Source: JAIVJG01 sp964236735 (GTDB lineage: Bacteria; Acidobacteriota; Blastocatellia; Pyrinomonadales; Pyrinomonadaceae). From it: DNA of 64,000 nucleotides. The stretch is from assembly GCA_964236735.1 (NCBI GenBank), contig CAXSFM010000010.1, forward strand, positions 1-64,000. Direction: 5' to 3'. The translations under genes were made by a program, and so were the position numbers. A model generated the notes under the pieces. The model made no database searches. It was not told where the DNA came from and saw nothing but the letters and a program-made list of their open reading frames with translations. Of this stretch, positions 1-7,987 are shown in pieces; position 1 is the first letter of the stretch; each line of letters starts with the position of its first letter.

Positions 1-56
1 GCCGACTTTTACCGCCATCGGCGGTCTAATACCTCTCAGGGCTGACTTTTACCGCC
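1..56. repeat. Direct repeat pair upstream of the integrase
   Basis: Two near-identical 16-base copies of gcYgacttttaccgcc lie at 1-16 and 41-56, 40 bases apart, just left of the integrase gene. The first copy runs into a small palindrome, ACCGCC-ATC-GGCGGT (11-25). Because the window starts exactly at the first copy, the array may continue to the left. Integron attI sites lie just upstream of intI and can contain direct repeats bound by the integrase, so this is a candidate recombination-site region. No attC site is visible to confirm it. Confidence 0.5.
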
Positions 57-118
57 GATGTGGGTTATGATCCGCCCCGGTCTTTCAAGTATCACCAAAT
101 ACTGCGGGGTCCCTCAAC

Positions 119-1078
119 ATGCCTCAACCGCTTCTCGATCAGATACGCGCGGCCATCCGGCTCAGGCATTATAGCATTCGCACCGAAGAGGCTTACGTCA
201 ATGTCGCGCGCCGCTTCATACTCTTTCATCACAAGCGCCACCCGAAGGAGATGGGCGTTGACGAAATAAGACAGTATCTTTCGCATCTCGCCACTGACGG
301 CAACGTCGCCGCCTCGACGCAGAATGTCGCGCTCGCCGCACTCCTGTTTCTCTACCGCGAAGTGTTGAGCATTGACCTGCCGTTGATAGAGGGCGTCGAG
401 CGCGCCAAACGCCCGCAGCGCGTGCCCGTCGTCCTTTCCTACAAAGAGATCATGCGCGTGCTCGACGCACTCTCCGGCACGCATCAATTGATGGCCTCTC
501 TGCTCTACGGCGCGGGCTTGCGTCTGATGGAATGCGTGCGCCTGCGCGTCAAGGATGTGGACTTCGAGTATCAACAGATCATCGTCCGCGACGGGAAGGG
601 TGAAAAGGACAGACGCACGATACTGCCTGCGCCCTTAGTCGAGCCGCTCCGTCATCAACTCGCGCGCGTTCGTTTGCAGCACGATGAAGATGTGCGAAGG
701 GGCGTCGGCCAAGTCTATCTGCCTTATGCGTTGGAACGTAAATATCCAAACGCGGCGACTGATTGGGTCTGGCAATACGTCTTTCCCGCCACGCAACTCT
801 CGACCGATCCGCGCAGCAACTCCGTGCGTCGCCATCATGCTTCCGAAGATCATTTGCAAAAGGCTGTCAAAGTCGCCATCAAGCGCGCGGGCATCGAGAA
901 GCGCGCCAGTTGCCATACGCTGCGGCACTCCTTCGCCACGCATCTGTTGGAAGACGGCTACGACATCAGAACGATTCAGGAACTGCTCGGACACGCAGAC
1001 GTTTCGACGACGATGATTTACACGCATGTCTTGAATCGCGGAGGCCGCGCCGTCAAAAGCCCGCTCGACCGGCGATAA
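119..1078 (+). CDS. intI: Integron-type tyrosine recombinase (IntI family)
   Basis: Tyrosine recombinase of 319 residues, the usual size for integron integrases. An N-terminal SAM-like DNA-binding domain (about 5-90) is followed by a catalytic domain holding the full set of active-site residues: R135 (GAGLRLME), H266 and R269 (CHTLRHSF), H292 (LLGHADVS) and nucleophile Y301 (TMIYTH). The segment around 205-245, with WVWQYVFPA, is the extra IntI-specific patch that separates integron integrases from XerC/XerD. It is therefore predicted to be active. No cassette array or attC site is seen downstream. In normal integrons the cassettes lie upstream of and divergent from intI, so any array would be left of the window. 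ATG start with no clear ribosome site. Integron integrases occur on many chromosomes without cassettes, so it may be solitary. Confidence 0.9.
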   Translation: MPQPLLDQIRAAIRLRHYSIRTEEAYVNVARRFILFHHKRHPKEMGVDEIRQYLSHLATDGNVAASTQNVALAALLFLYREVLSIDLPLIEGVERAKRPQRVPVVLSYKEIMRVLDALSGTHQLMASLLYGAGLRLMECVRLRVKDVDFEYQQIIVRDGKGEKDRRTILPAPLVEPLRHQLARVRLQHDEDVRRGVGQVYLPYALERKYPNAATDWVWQYVFPATQLSTDPRSNSVRRHHASEDHLQKAVKVAIKRAGIEKRASCHTLRHSFATHLLEDGYDIRTIQELLGHADVSTTMIYTHVLNRGGRAVKSPLDRR

Positions 1079-1130
1079 TCACGCGCCCCTACTAAAACTT
1101 TCTGACACAACCCAAGCGCGCGAGATGTCC

Positions 1131-1297
1131 ACAAAGAATTATTTACACGGATGGACAGGATAGACAGGATAAAGCAGGTGATAAGTAATGAGTGAAAGAC
1201 AAGAAGCTCCGCCCTATATTCATCATTCATCACTCATCATTCCGCATTTGTCTTCATCCTGTCTATCCTGTCTATCCCTGTTAATTTATTTCTTTGC
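1131..1297. repeat. Composite nested inverted repeat (9-mer outer, 7-mer inner)
   Basis: Outer left arm (about 1131-1177) contains atggacaggatagacagg-type 9-base units. The outer right arm (about 1255-1297) is its reverse complement (tcctgtctatcctgtctatc), and both ends finish in an aaagaattattt/aatttatttcttt pair. Between them lies a second, imperfect pair made of 7-base units (tgataag/tgagtga on the left, tcatcac/tcatcat on the right). It fills most of the gap between the integrase and the aconitase-like gene. The same composite occurs at 10460, 13121 and 35257. Confidence 0.85.
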
Positions 1298-1347
1298 CTT
1301 CCGGTTATCTGGAAATATTGTGAGGCGCTCTCAAGCTCTCTCCTCTC

Positions 1348-1376
1348 TGCGGATTCTCGCGCGCTTCGGTTATAAT
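1348..1376 (+). promoter_or_regulatory. Possible promoter of the aconitase-like gene
   Basis: A perfect TATAAT lies at 1371-1376, 52 bases before the ATG at 1429. The hexamer 17 bases upstream (1348-1353, TGCGGA) is a poor -35 match, so only the -10 box supports the call. The gene itself has a strong ribosome site (GAGGAGAG) just before its ATG. Confidence 0.3.
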
Positions 1377-1428
1377 CTTAACTTTCCGAAACTCATGCCA
1401 TCATTCGCACTTAATTTCGAGGAGAGTT

Positions 1429-3429
1429 ATGACCACAGAGAAGATCAGCAAACGTCCCAACCGCATTCGTTTCGACGGGCGCGTCCTGTTCCTGACCGCC
1501 GACACGTCTCTCATTCGCCAGCAACTCGAAGCGGGCGACAATCTTGATTACAGCCCCGCCCTCAATTTGATGAACAACATCTCGACGGACGAAATCACGC
1601 CCGGCTGGGTCTGTTTTTACTATGACGAGACGCTCGGCGAATACGTCTATGTCGGGATGCGCGAGGCGGCGGTGAAGAAGGACGAAGTGAAGCGCGGGGC
1701 TTACAGCGTCGTCGTCTCCGGCCTCTCGAAGGGCTGCGGCTCTTCGCGCGAGACCGCGCCGTTCGCGGAAAAAGCCGCCGGCCTCGAACTCGTCATCGCC
1801 GAAACCATCGAAAAAATTTACGGCCAGAACGCGCAGAATATCGGCTTATTAACTTCAACAGACTTCGGCTTGATTGAACGCATCCGTCGCGGCGAAGAAA
1901 TCCCGCTCGCAGAGTTCACGCGCGGACTCGATGCCGTCTCGCGCTCAATCGTCGAGTACGGCGGACTCTTCAATTACAACCGCGCGCGGCTCGCCGGTGA
2001 AGTGACGCCGCCGCCAATTGAGACCGCGCCGCGCCCGATGAACATCGTCGAAAAAATCATCGCGCGGCACGCCTTCGTCAGTGCGGGGAGCATCGGCGTC
2101 GAAGCCGTCAAGTCCGGTGACGCGCTCTTCGCCGTCGCGGACGTGCGCTTCTCGCACGAGTACGTGACGCCGATGGCCGAGTCGCTCTTCAAACATGCGC
2201 TCGGTCGTGATGCGCGTGTCAACGAACCCCAATCCGTCTTCGCCTTCCGCGACCACCTGACGTTTTTGGGGCGCGTGATGCCGGAAGAGAAAAAGAAAAT
2301 GGGCTTGCTTGAGCGCGCCAACGGACTCGCCACGACGCAGCAGAGTTTCACGGAAGAGCAGGGCATCAAACTTTACGGCGGCACGGAGGAACACGGCTCT
2401 GAGGCCATCTGCCACAACGCCGTCGTCGAAGACATCGCGCTGCCCGGCCAGCTTGTCATCGGCACGGACTCGCATACCTGCATGGCGGGCGTGCTCGGCT
2501 GCTTCGCCTTCGGCGTCGGCTCGACCGACATGGCGAACGCTTGGTACACGAAAGACATTCGCGTCAAAGTCCCGGAAGTCGTCCGCTTCGTCTTGAACGG
2601 TGAGAAACGCTCGGACGTGTCCGCCAAAGACGTGATGCTCAAAATCCTCTCGACCGATTACATGAAACAGGGCAAAGGCATCGGGCAGGTTTTAGAGTTC
2701 GCGGGCGAAGGTTTGCGCGGGATGCCGATTGACGAGCGCGCGACTCTGACCAACATGGCCGTCGAGGCCGGCGGCTTCACCGGCATCATTGAGCCTGACG
2801 AAGTCACGCTTCAATACTTAGTGCAGGCGCGCGGACTAAGCGCGGAAAAAATTCGCGAAGGCTTTTTGGAAAGCGACGCCGACGCCGAATACGCCGCCGT
2901 GTTTGAAATCAACCTCGCGGAGATTCGCCCGATGGTCGCCACGCCGGGCGACCCGCGCAACGGCGTCAACATCGCAGACCTCGCTGCGCCCGTCAAAATT
3001 GATGCGGCTTACGGCGGCTCCTGCACCGGCGGCAAGATGGCCGACATGGACATGTACGCCGCCGTCCTTTCTCGCGCCGTCGAGCAAGGAAAACGTGTCG
3101 CGCCGGGCGTCCATCTCTATTTGCAATTCGGCTCGCAGAAAATCAAACAGTACGCGCGCGAGCGTGGCTACATCGAACTCTTCGAGCGCGCCGGCGCAGA
3201 GTTGATAGACCCCTCTTGCGGCGCGTGCATCAACGCGGGGCCGGGCGCGTCGAAGACGCCTGAGACCGTCACGGTCAGCGCGCAGAATCGCAACTTTCCC
3301 GGCAGGAGCGGCCCCGGACAGGTTTATCTCGCGTCGCCTTACGTCGTCGCGGCCTCGGCCATCGCCGGCCACATCGTCGAGCCGGAAGAGTTTTTGAAAG
3401 AGCGTGAAGAGGAGTTGGTCGGCGCGTGA
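1429..3429 (+). CDS. Fused aconitase/isopropylmalate-dehydratase-family enzyme, swivel domain first
   Basis: A [4Fe-4S] hydro-lyase of the aconitase superfamily in one 666-residue chain. Residues about 1-165 form the small (LeuD-like) swivel domain with GLSKGCGSSRETAPF near 102-110. Residues about 205-655 form the large catalytic (LeuC-like) part with IGTDSHTCMAG. The three cluster ligands are C532 (GGSCTGG), C597 and C600 (SCGAC). The swivel-first order resembles AcnB but the N-terminal HEAT domain of AcnB is absent, and AcnA and Aquifex-type enzymes have the opposite order. Aconitase in the TCA cycle is the likeliest role; isopropylmalate or homoaconitate substrates cannot be excluded. A strong ribosome site precedes the ATG, and its stop overlaps the next gene by four bases (GTGA), so the two are translationally coupled. 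Confidence 0.85.
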   Translation: MTTEKISKRPNRIRFDGRVLFLTADTSLIRQQLEAGDNLDYSPALNLMNNISTDEITPGWVCFYYDETLGEYVYVGMREAAVKKDEVKRGAYSVVVSGLSKGCGSSRETAPFAEKAAGLELVIAETIEKIYGQNAQNIGLLTSTDFGLIERIRRGEEIPLAEFTRGLDAVSRSIVEYGGLFNYNRARLAGEVTPPPIETAPRPMNIVEKIIARHAFVSAGSIGVEAVKSGDALFAVADVRFSHEYVTPMAESLFKHALGRDARVNEPQSVFAFRDHLTFLGRVMPEEKKKMGLLERANGLATTQQSFTEEQGIKLYGGTEEHGSEAICHNAVVEDIALPGQLVIGTDSHTCMAGVLGCFAFGVGSTDMANAWYTKDIRVKVPEVVRFVLNGEKRSDVSAKDVMLKILSTDYMKQGKGIGQVLEFAGEGLRGMPIDERATLTNMAVEAGGFTGIIEPDEVTLQYLVQARGLSAEKIREGFLESDADAEYAAVFEINLAEIRPMVATPGDPRNGVNIADLAAPVKIDAAYGGSCTGGKMADMDMYAAVLSRAVEQGKRVAPGVHLYLQFGSQKIKQYARERGYIELFERAGAELIDPSCGACINAGPGASKTPETVTVSAQNRNFPGRSGPGQVYLASPYVVAASAIAGHIVEPEEFLKEREEELVGA

Positions 3430-4019
3430 AAGGTCTCGGCACAGGCACTCTGCACACGGACAATGCGCCGAAGTACGCGCGCATCGAGCGCGAGCGTCGC
3501 TATCTTTTGCGCGAGTTGCCGGAGACTGTTAACCGCACGCAGGAACACGCGCAGATTACCGACAATTACCTGACCGGCACGCGCCTGCGGCTGCGTAAAT
3601 CGCGCTGGGTGACGAAGAACGAATGGACGCTCAAGCTCACGCAGAAACACACGCTTGGTGCGCCGCCCGACTTCACGCGCTCGCTGATTACCACCATCTA
3701 TCTCAATCGTCTGGAATACGAAACGCTTTCCATCTTCGAGGGCACGAACGAGATACGCAAGAATCGTTATTACTTCATGCATGACGGGCGACAATTTTCC
3801 GTTGACGTGTTTCTCGGTGACTTGCTCGGACTCATCCTCGCCGAATGCGAGTTCGAGACGGACGAAGAGTTGGACGCATATCCACTGCCGCCCTTCGCCC
3901 TCGCCGACGTATCGCGCGAAGAACTTTTCACAGGTGGTCGTCTCGTCGTACTGACGGCTGACGAGATACGCGCCGAACTCAAAAGACGCGCAGAAAAAGC
4001 AATGATGAACGCGGAGTGA
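3426..4019 (+). CDS. CYTH-domain protein
   Basis: CYTH (triphosphate tunnel metalloenzyme) family protein of 197 residues. The signature ExExK strand appears near residue 20 as ERERR, with arginine in place of lysine. Charged strand motifs follow (RLRLRKSRW, WTLKLTQK, EIRKNRYYF, FSVDVFLGD, LAECEFETDEE), as expected of a tunnel binding a triphosphate and divalent metal. Family members are adenylate cyclases, thiamine triphosphatases or tripolyphosphatases; the substrate cannot be told from sequence. GTG start in the four-base overlap with the upstream dehydratase, so probably co-translated with it, although no metabolic link is obvious. The gene's last codons and stop lie in the left arm of a heptad repeat. 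Confidence 0.8.
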   Translation: MKGLGTGTLHTDNAPKYARIERERRYLLRELPETVNRTQEHAQITDNYLTGTRLRLRKSRWVTKNEWTLKLTQKHTLGAPPDFTRSLITTIYLNRLEYETLSIFEGTNEIRKNRYYFMHDGRQFSVDVFLGDLLGLILAECEFETDEELDAYPLPPFALADVSREELFTGGRLVVLTADEIRAELKRRAEKAMMNAE

Positions 4020-4082
4020 TGAATGATGAATGAAAACCAGAACTCAATTGTTCATCACTCATCACTGATCACTCATCACTCA
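4014..4082. repeat. Heptad inverted repeat, TGATGAA/TCACTCA units
   Basis: Left arm (4014-4034) is TGATGAA units in tandem; right arm (4051-4082) reads tcatcac tcatcac tgatcac tcatcac, its imperfect complement. The element spans the end of the CYTH gene and the start of the DUF488 gene. It supplies the CYTH stop codon and the only ATG codons available to the downstream frame. Confidence 0.85.
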
Positions 4083-4541
4083 ACACTTCCTCTCACCATC
4101 TACACCATCGGGCACGGTCGCCACGCCTTCGCGGACTTTCTCGCGTTGTTGCGCGAGTACGAGATCGAGTTGGTCGCTGACGTGCGGAGCGCGGCACGCT
4201 CGCGCTGGCCGCAATATAACGGGCGCGTGCTGGAAGAAAACTTGCGCGAGTTGGGGATTGGTTACGAATGGCTGCCGGAGTGCGGCGGCAAAGTCATCGC
4301 GCCGCCTGACGAGTTGGCGCGCGGCCTTGATCGCATCGTAGAACTGGCTTCAGAAGTGCGTGTCGCGTTGATGTGCTCCGAGTCGCAGCCTTTGACGAAG
4401 CACGTCCAGCCGCGCGCCAACTGTCACCGTGTCGGATTGCTTGCGCCGCCGCTCAAAGCGAGAGGCGCGCGAATCATCCACATCCTGCCAAACGGCGACG
4501 CACTCGAAGTTGACGAAGCAGCGTTGCCTTCCATCTGGTGA
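4023..4541 (+). CDS. DUF488 family protein
   Basis: DUF488-family protein of 172 residues. The family core begins near residue 26 (IYTIGHGRHAF) and continues with LVADVRSAARSRWPQYNG, a GIGYEWLPECGGK loop and the Cys-containing ALMCSES segment with CHRV further on, all typical of DUF488. The biochemical role of the family is not firmly established. The first 25 residues are odd: they are encoded by the arms of the heptad inverted repeat (NSIVHHSSLITHHST) and no in-frame ATG or GTG lies closer to the core. Either the repeat provides the start and a short tail, or translation starts at a weak codon such as the CTG inside it. Confidence 0.8.
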   Translation: MMNENQNSIVHHSSLITHHSTLPLTIYTIGHGRHAFADFLALLREYEIELVADVRSAARSRWPQYNGRVLEENLRELGIGYEWLPECGGKVIAPPDELARGLDRIVELASEVRVALMCSESQPLTKHVQPRANCHRVGLLAPPLKARGARIIHILPNGDALEVDEAALPSIW

Positions 4542-4575
4542 ATGCGATCAGGGCGAGTTGTTTGATTTTTGTGAC

Positions 4576-5832
4576 TTACGCCACGACTGTGGTGTCTTTG
4601 TACTCCACCGCGTGTGCGCGCGTGAAGTAGAGGGCGAGCAGGAAGGCGACGAACATGATGGCAGCAGCAGTCCAGAAAGTGAGTGCGATGCTGTGGTCGC
4701 TCATGTTGTGCGGCTTGTGGTCAGCGCCGTTCGTCTGCATCGCACTGTAGATGAGTGCTGCGGAAATCGAGGGGCCGACAACGCGCGCGAGGCTCGCCGC
4801 AGACTGCGTCACTCCGAGCACAGCTCCCTGTTCGCCTGCGCCTGCGCTCTTCGATGCGAGCGTCGTGAGTGAAGGCGTCGCCAGCGAGTTGCCGACCGCA
4901 AACATCCCGCCGACCACAAACAACGCGAGTAGTCCCGTCTGTGGCCCCGTCAGAGGAATCACCAGCAGGCTCAGTGTGAACAACAGCGCGCCCGTAATCA
5001 CGAGCGGCAATTCACCGAAAGTCTTGACGAGACGCCCGATCAACCCGCCCTGAATAATCGCGCCGATGATGCCGACGACGGCGAAGATGAGTCCCGTGTG
5101 GTAGGCGTCGAACCCGAAACGAAACAGCGTGAACAACCCGAACGTGCTGGTCATAATCGAGAAGGCCGTGATGAAGAGAAAGTAAATCGCGAGCACAAAG
5201 CCGAGCCTCGTCTGCTTGAACGCGCCGACGAATTGCGACCAGCGCCCCGTCGCCGCAGAGACGCGCGCGGGGTGATCCTTCGTCACAGTCTCAGGCAGCA
5301 CGAAGTAGAGCAGCGTCGCGTTGGCGAGCGCGAGCGCGCCCGCGAAAAAAAACGGGACGCTCGTGCCCCACCGGCTCAGGATGCCGCCGATGGCCGGGCC
5401 TAAAGTTAAGCCGAGGCCAAAGCCCGCGCCGATCATGCCCATCCCCTTCGCGCGATTCTCTTCCGTCGTGATGTCGGCGATATAGGCCTGCGCCGTAGAG
5501 ATGTTGCCGCCCGTGATGCCGTCAATGATGCGTCCGGCAAACAGCATCCACAGAGTCGTCGCGAAGCCGAGCACGAAGAAGCCCGCGCTCGTTCCCAGCA
5601 GTGAGAGAAACAGCACAGGCCGCCGCCCGTACCTGTCGGAGAGTCGCCCCAGTATCGGTGTAAATATTAATTGCATCACCGAGTACGAAGCGAACAGCAA
5701 CCCGACGACGCGCGGGCTGGCGTTGAACTGTGTCCCCTCGACGTAAAATGGCAAGACGGGAATGACGATGCCGAACCCGATGAGGTCTATGAAGACCGTA
5801 ATGAAGATGACGAGGAGCGGAGAACGATTCAT
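4576..5832 (-). CDS. MFS transporter, TetA/multidrug type
   Basis: Major facilitator superfamily antiporter of 418 residues with about twelve hydrophobic segments. N-terminal residues include FIDLIGFGIVIPVLPFY, and the loop 2-3 signature is GRLSDRYGRRPVLF. GAGFGLGLTLGPAIGG in the fifth segment is the antiporter motif typical of the drug:H+ (TetA-like) subfamily. It lies in the inner membrane and probably exports a small hydrophobic compound using the proton gradient; the substrate is unknown. It follows a DoxX-like gene on the same strand, separated by a heptad hairpin, and converges with the DUF488 gene. Confidence 0.87.
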   Translation of the reverse strand: MNRSPLLVIFITVFIDLIGFGIVIPVLPFYVEGTQFNASPRVVGLLFASYSVMQLIFTPILGRLSDRYGRRPVLFLSLLGTSAGFFVLGFATTLWMLFAGRIIDGITGGNISTAQAYIADITTEENRAKGMGMIGAGFGLGLTLGPAIGGILSRWGTSVPFFFAGALALANATLLYFVLPETVTKDHPARVSAATGRWSQFVGAFKQTRLGFVLAIYFLFITAFSIMTSTFGLFTLFRFGFDAYHTGLIFAVVGIIGAIIQGGLIGRLVKTFGELPLVITGALLFTLSLLVIPLTGPQTGLLALFVVGGMFAVGNSLATPSLTTLASKSAGAGEQGAVLGVTQSAASLARVVGPSISAALIYSAMQTNGADHKPHNMSDHSIALTFWTAAAIMFVAFLLALYFTRAHAVEYKDTTVVA

Positions 5833-5838
5833 AAATGC

Positions 5839-5902
5839 GGTGATGAGTGATAAGTGATGAGTGATAAGTTAAGACGAGACTTCTTGCTCGTCACTCGTCA
5901 CG
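5839..5902. repeat. Heptad inverted repeat, TGATGAG/TGATAAG units
   Basis: Left arm 5839-5870 is tgatgag tgataag tgatgag tgataag in tandem. Right arm about 5886-5902 is the shorter, diverged complement (ctcgtcactcgtcac). It lies between the co-directional DoxX and MFS genes, directly upstream of the MFS start codon. Confidence 0.8.
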
Positions 5903-5909
5903 GCTCCTG

Positions 5910-6365
5910 TTAGCGACGGCGTCCGCCGCGCGACCTCATTAGTGTGGCGTCAATTGACGCCTGGCCGCCGCCCGCGATGAGAAGCGCGAGCGTCATACCG
6001 ATCACCCAGTAGATAGGTTCGATGCCCTGACGCTCGATAAAGAAAGCGCCGCTCTTTTGCCAGTTGATGCCGAGCGCGACGAGCATCGTACACATGATCA
6101 GAAATGCTCCGGCGCGCGTGAGCAATCCGAGCAGCAGAGAGACGCCGCCCAGCAGTTCGGCGAACGCCGCCGCGCCGAGCCACAACCACGCCGGGCGGAG
6201 TCCCAACGTCAACGCCTCTGTGCCGCTCGCCCATTTGGAAATTCCCGGCCCGCCGAAGACGCCGAAGACCTTCGCTGCCCCGTGCCCGATAAAGCTGATG
6301 CCGAGAAACAGGCGCAACGGCAGCGTCGCCCACGTCGGCCATGTCTCAATCAACTTTCTAAACAT
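5910..6365 (-). CDS. DoxX family membrane protein
   Basis: Integral membrane protein of 151 residues with four hydrophobic helices. LPLRLFLGISFIGHGAAKVFG near the N-terminus, followed by AAFAELLGGVSLLLGLLTR, is the DoxX signature. DoxX proteins are quinone-linked or stress-associated inner-membrane proteins whose exact role is unsettled. I chose the ATG at 6365 because GGGAGG lies upstream; a 30-residue longer frame would add a non-hydrophobic, unconserved stretch. The C-terminus is basic (RSRGGRRR). It is divergent from the flavin reductase gene and upstream of the MFS gene on the same strand. Confidence 0.85.
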   Translation of the reverse strand: MFRKLIETWPTWATLPLRLFLGISFIGHGAAKVFGVFGGPGISKWASGTEALTLGLRPAWLWLGAAAFAELLGGVSLLLGLLTRAGAFLIMCTMLVALGINWQKSGAFFIERQGIEPIYWVIGMTLALLIAGGGQASIDATLMRSRGGRRR

Positions 6366-6600
6366 TCGCTCACATGCCTCCCGCCATCCGAATGCAAATG
6401 TTTTAGCACAGGCCTCTCCCGCCACGCCACACGAAGGGACGGCGGCGGCGCGCATGGCAGGCGACGGCTCTGAAGTTGAGAGATTTCAATTCAAGATTGC
6501 TGTCAACGGCACGCGCCTCACGCTTTTGCGGTCGTCATGCGCCTGCGCTACACTCGCGGCGTTTCAGCCAATCCGCATCAACATTTGAACGGTAGCTCTG

Positions 6601-7326
6601 ATGGAAGACAAAGAGACTCGCACGCTCATCATCCGTCGCATCCACGAAGAGGCGCGAGACATACGCGCGTTCGACATGCTGCCCGCAGACGATACGAGCA
6701 AGAATAGCGGCGGCGGCGCGCACGGACTCATCTACACGCCGGGTCAGGTCGCGCTGCTCAGAGTTACAGACGACGCGCGTCCCGCCTACTTCGCCTTCGC
6801 CAGTGCGCCGGAAGACGACGAGTTGGAGCTGCTCGTCAAGCTGACGGACGATCCCGCCAGCCGCCGTCTCTACGAGATGAAAGAAGGCGATGTCGTGCAA
6901 CTCGTCGAAATCGCCGGGCACGGTTTCGCGCTCGACGAGCACAAGGGGCGCGACCTCGTCTTCGTCGCGATGGGCACGGGCGTCGCGCCCTTGCGCTCGG
7001 CCCTGCGCCACGCGCTCAGGCGAGCGGATGACTTCGGCCAGATCGTCGTCCTCTACGGCGCGCGCACGCCGGAAGATTTCTGTTATCGCGACGAGACGGA
7101 GAGTTGGAAGGCCGCCGGTGTTGAGCTGCGTCAGGTCATCTCGCGACCGGACGGTTACGAATGGTCAGGGCAGACCGGCTACGTCCAGTCACTTCTCGAA
7201 CACGTCCTGCCGAATCTCTCCGACCCCGTCGCACTCGTCTGCGGCTCGCGCGAGATGATCGCGCAGACACGCGACCGCCTACAGGAGATGGGCTTCGCGC
7301 CCGAAGCGATTCTCACGAACTATTGA
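6601..7326 (+). CDS. Ferredoxin-NADP reductase-like FAD/NAD(P) oxidoreductase
   Basis: A 241-residue cytosolic flavoprotein of the ferredoxin-NADP reductase superfamily. An N-terminal FAD-binding beta barrel (about 5-105) carries YFAFASAP in the position of the FAD-binding RxYS motif. A C-terminal nucleotide-binding domain has VFVAMGTGVAPLRSAL (pyrophosphate binding), VVLYGARTPEDFCY and CGSREMI. It has no iron-sulfur domain, so it must pass electrons between NAD(P)H and a separate partner. The next gene starts about 50 bases downstream but is unrelated. Confidence 0.82.
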   Translation: MEDKETRTLIIRRIHEEARDIRAFDMLPADDTSKNSGGGAHGLIYTPGQVALLRVTDDARPAYFAFASAPEDDELELLVKLTDDPASRRLYEMKEGDVVQLVEIAGHGFALDEHKGRDLVFVAMGTGVAPLRSALRHALRRADDFGQIVVLYGARTPEDFCYRDETESWKAAGVELRQVISRPDGYEWSGQTGYVQSLLEHVLPNLSDPVALVCGSREMIAQTRDRLQEMGFAPEAILTNY

Positions 7327-7377
7327 AGAGTTGGCGGGCGCGCGGCGGCTTAAACTTCGCGTCAGGCGACGGCGAGT

Positions 7378-7917
7378 ATGATTATTCTCATCAACGGATC
7401 ATTCGGAGCGGGAAAGACAACCGTCGCCAGACTACTCGTTGAGCGGATACCCCAAAGCGCTTTGTTTAATCCAGAGTTGATCGGATTTGTGCTTCAGCGA
7501 GTGCCCGGATTTGTTCCTCTCAGCGGTTCCGGCGCCGGAGATTTTCAAGACATGCCGCTCTGGAGGCGTCTGACAACGCTGGCCGCATTGACGTTACACA
7601 GAATCGCTGGGCGGACGATCATCATACCGATGGCTTTTTGTAAGCTGGAATATCTGAATCAGGTTCGCTCCCGATTAACGCACAGCGGAGTCGCAGTCCA
7701 ACATTTTTGTCTTACGGCGTCTATTGAAATAATTCACGAGCGTCTGAGAAAAAGAGGCGTCAGTCCTTCAACGGCAGAAGGCCAGTGGGTCTATCCGAGA
7801 GCCGCGAGATGCTGCGAGGTACATGCCGCGCCCGAATTCGGCGAACACATTGATACCAACAACAGATCACCCGGCGAAATTGCCGACGACATTTCGGAGC
7901 GAGTTCGCGTCGCCTGA
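7378..7917 (+). CDS. TmrB-like P-loop NTPase
   Basis: P-loop protein of 179 residues with Walker A GSFGAGKT at 7-14, right after the first strand (MIILIN). The pattern then follows AAA_33/TmrB-like small kinases: LFNPELIGFVLQRV near 30, a second strand TIIIPMAF, a lid-type segment HERLRKRGVS, and a short C-terminal helix. Relatives include the tunicamycin-resistance protein TmrB and small-molecule kinases. The substrate is unknown. Codon use is slightly more AT-rich than in the neighbours, suggesting acquired accessory DNA in 7.4-8.4 kb. Confidence 0.72.
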   Translation: MIILINGSFGAGKTTVARLLVERIPQSALFNPELIGFVLQRVPGFVPLSGSGAGDFQDMPLWRRLTTLAALTLHRIAGRTIIIPMAFCKLEYLNQVRSRLTHSGVAVQHFCLTASIEIIHERLRKRGVSPSTAEGQWVYPRAARCCEVHAAPEFGEHIDTNNRSPGEIADDISERVRVA

Positions 7918-7987
7918 CAAATCATCGAACGCACGGCGCAACGGCTTTGCCCCGAACGAGCATCGCCTGTTTAATTCGGAGTTTTCC

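Noticed and set aside
1079..1428. attC cassette site downstream of the integrase
   Set aside because: The palindrome there is explained by the composite repeat found at three other loci; no paired RYYYAAC/GTTRRRY core boxes seen.
1188..1547. Plus-strand frame through the composite repeat
   Set aside because: It translates the repeat arms and then runs out of frame into the aconitase-like gene.
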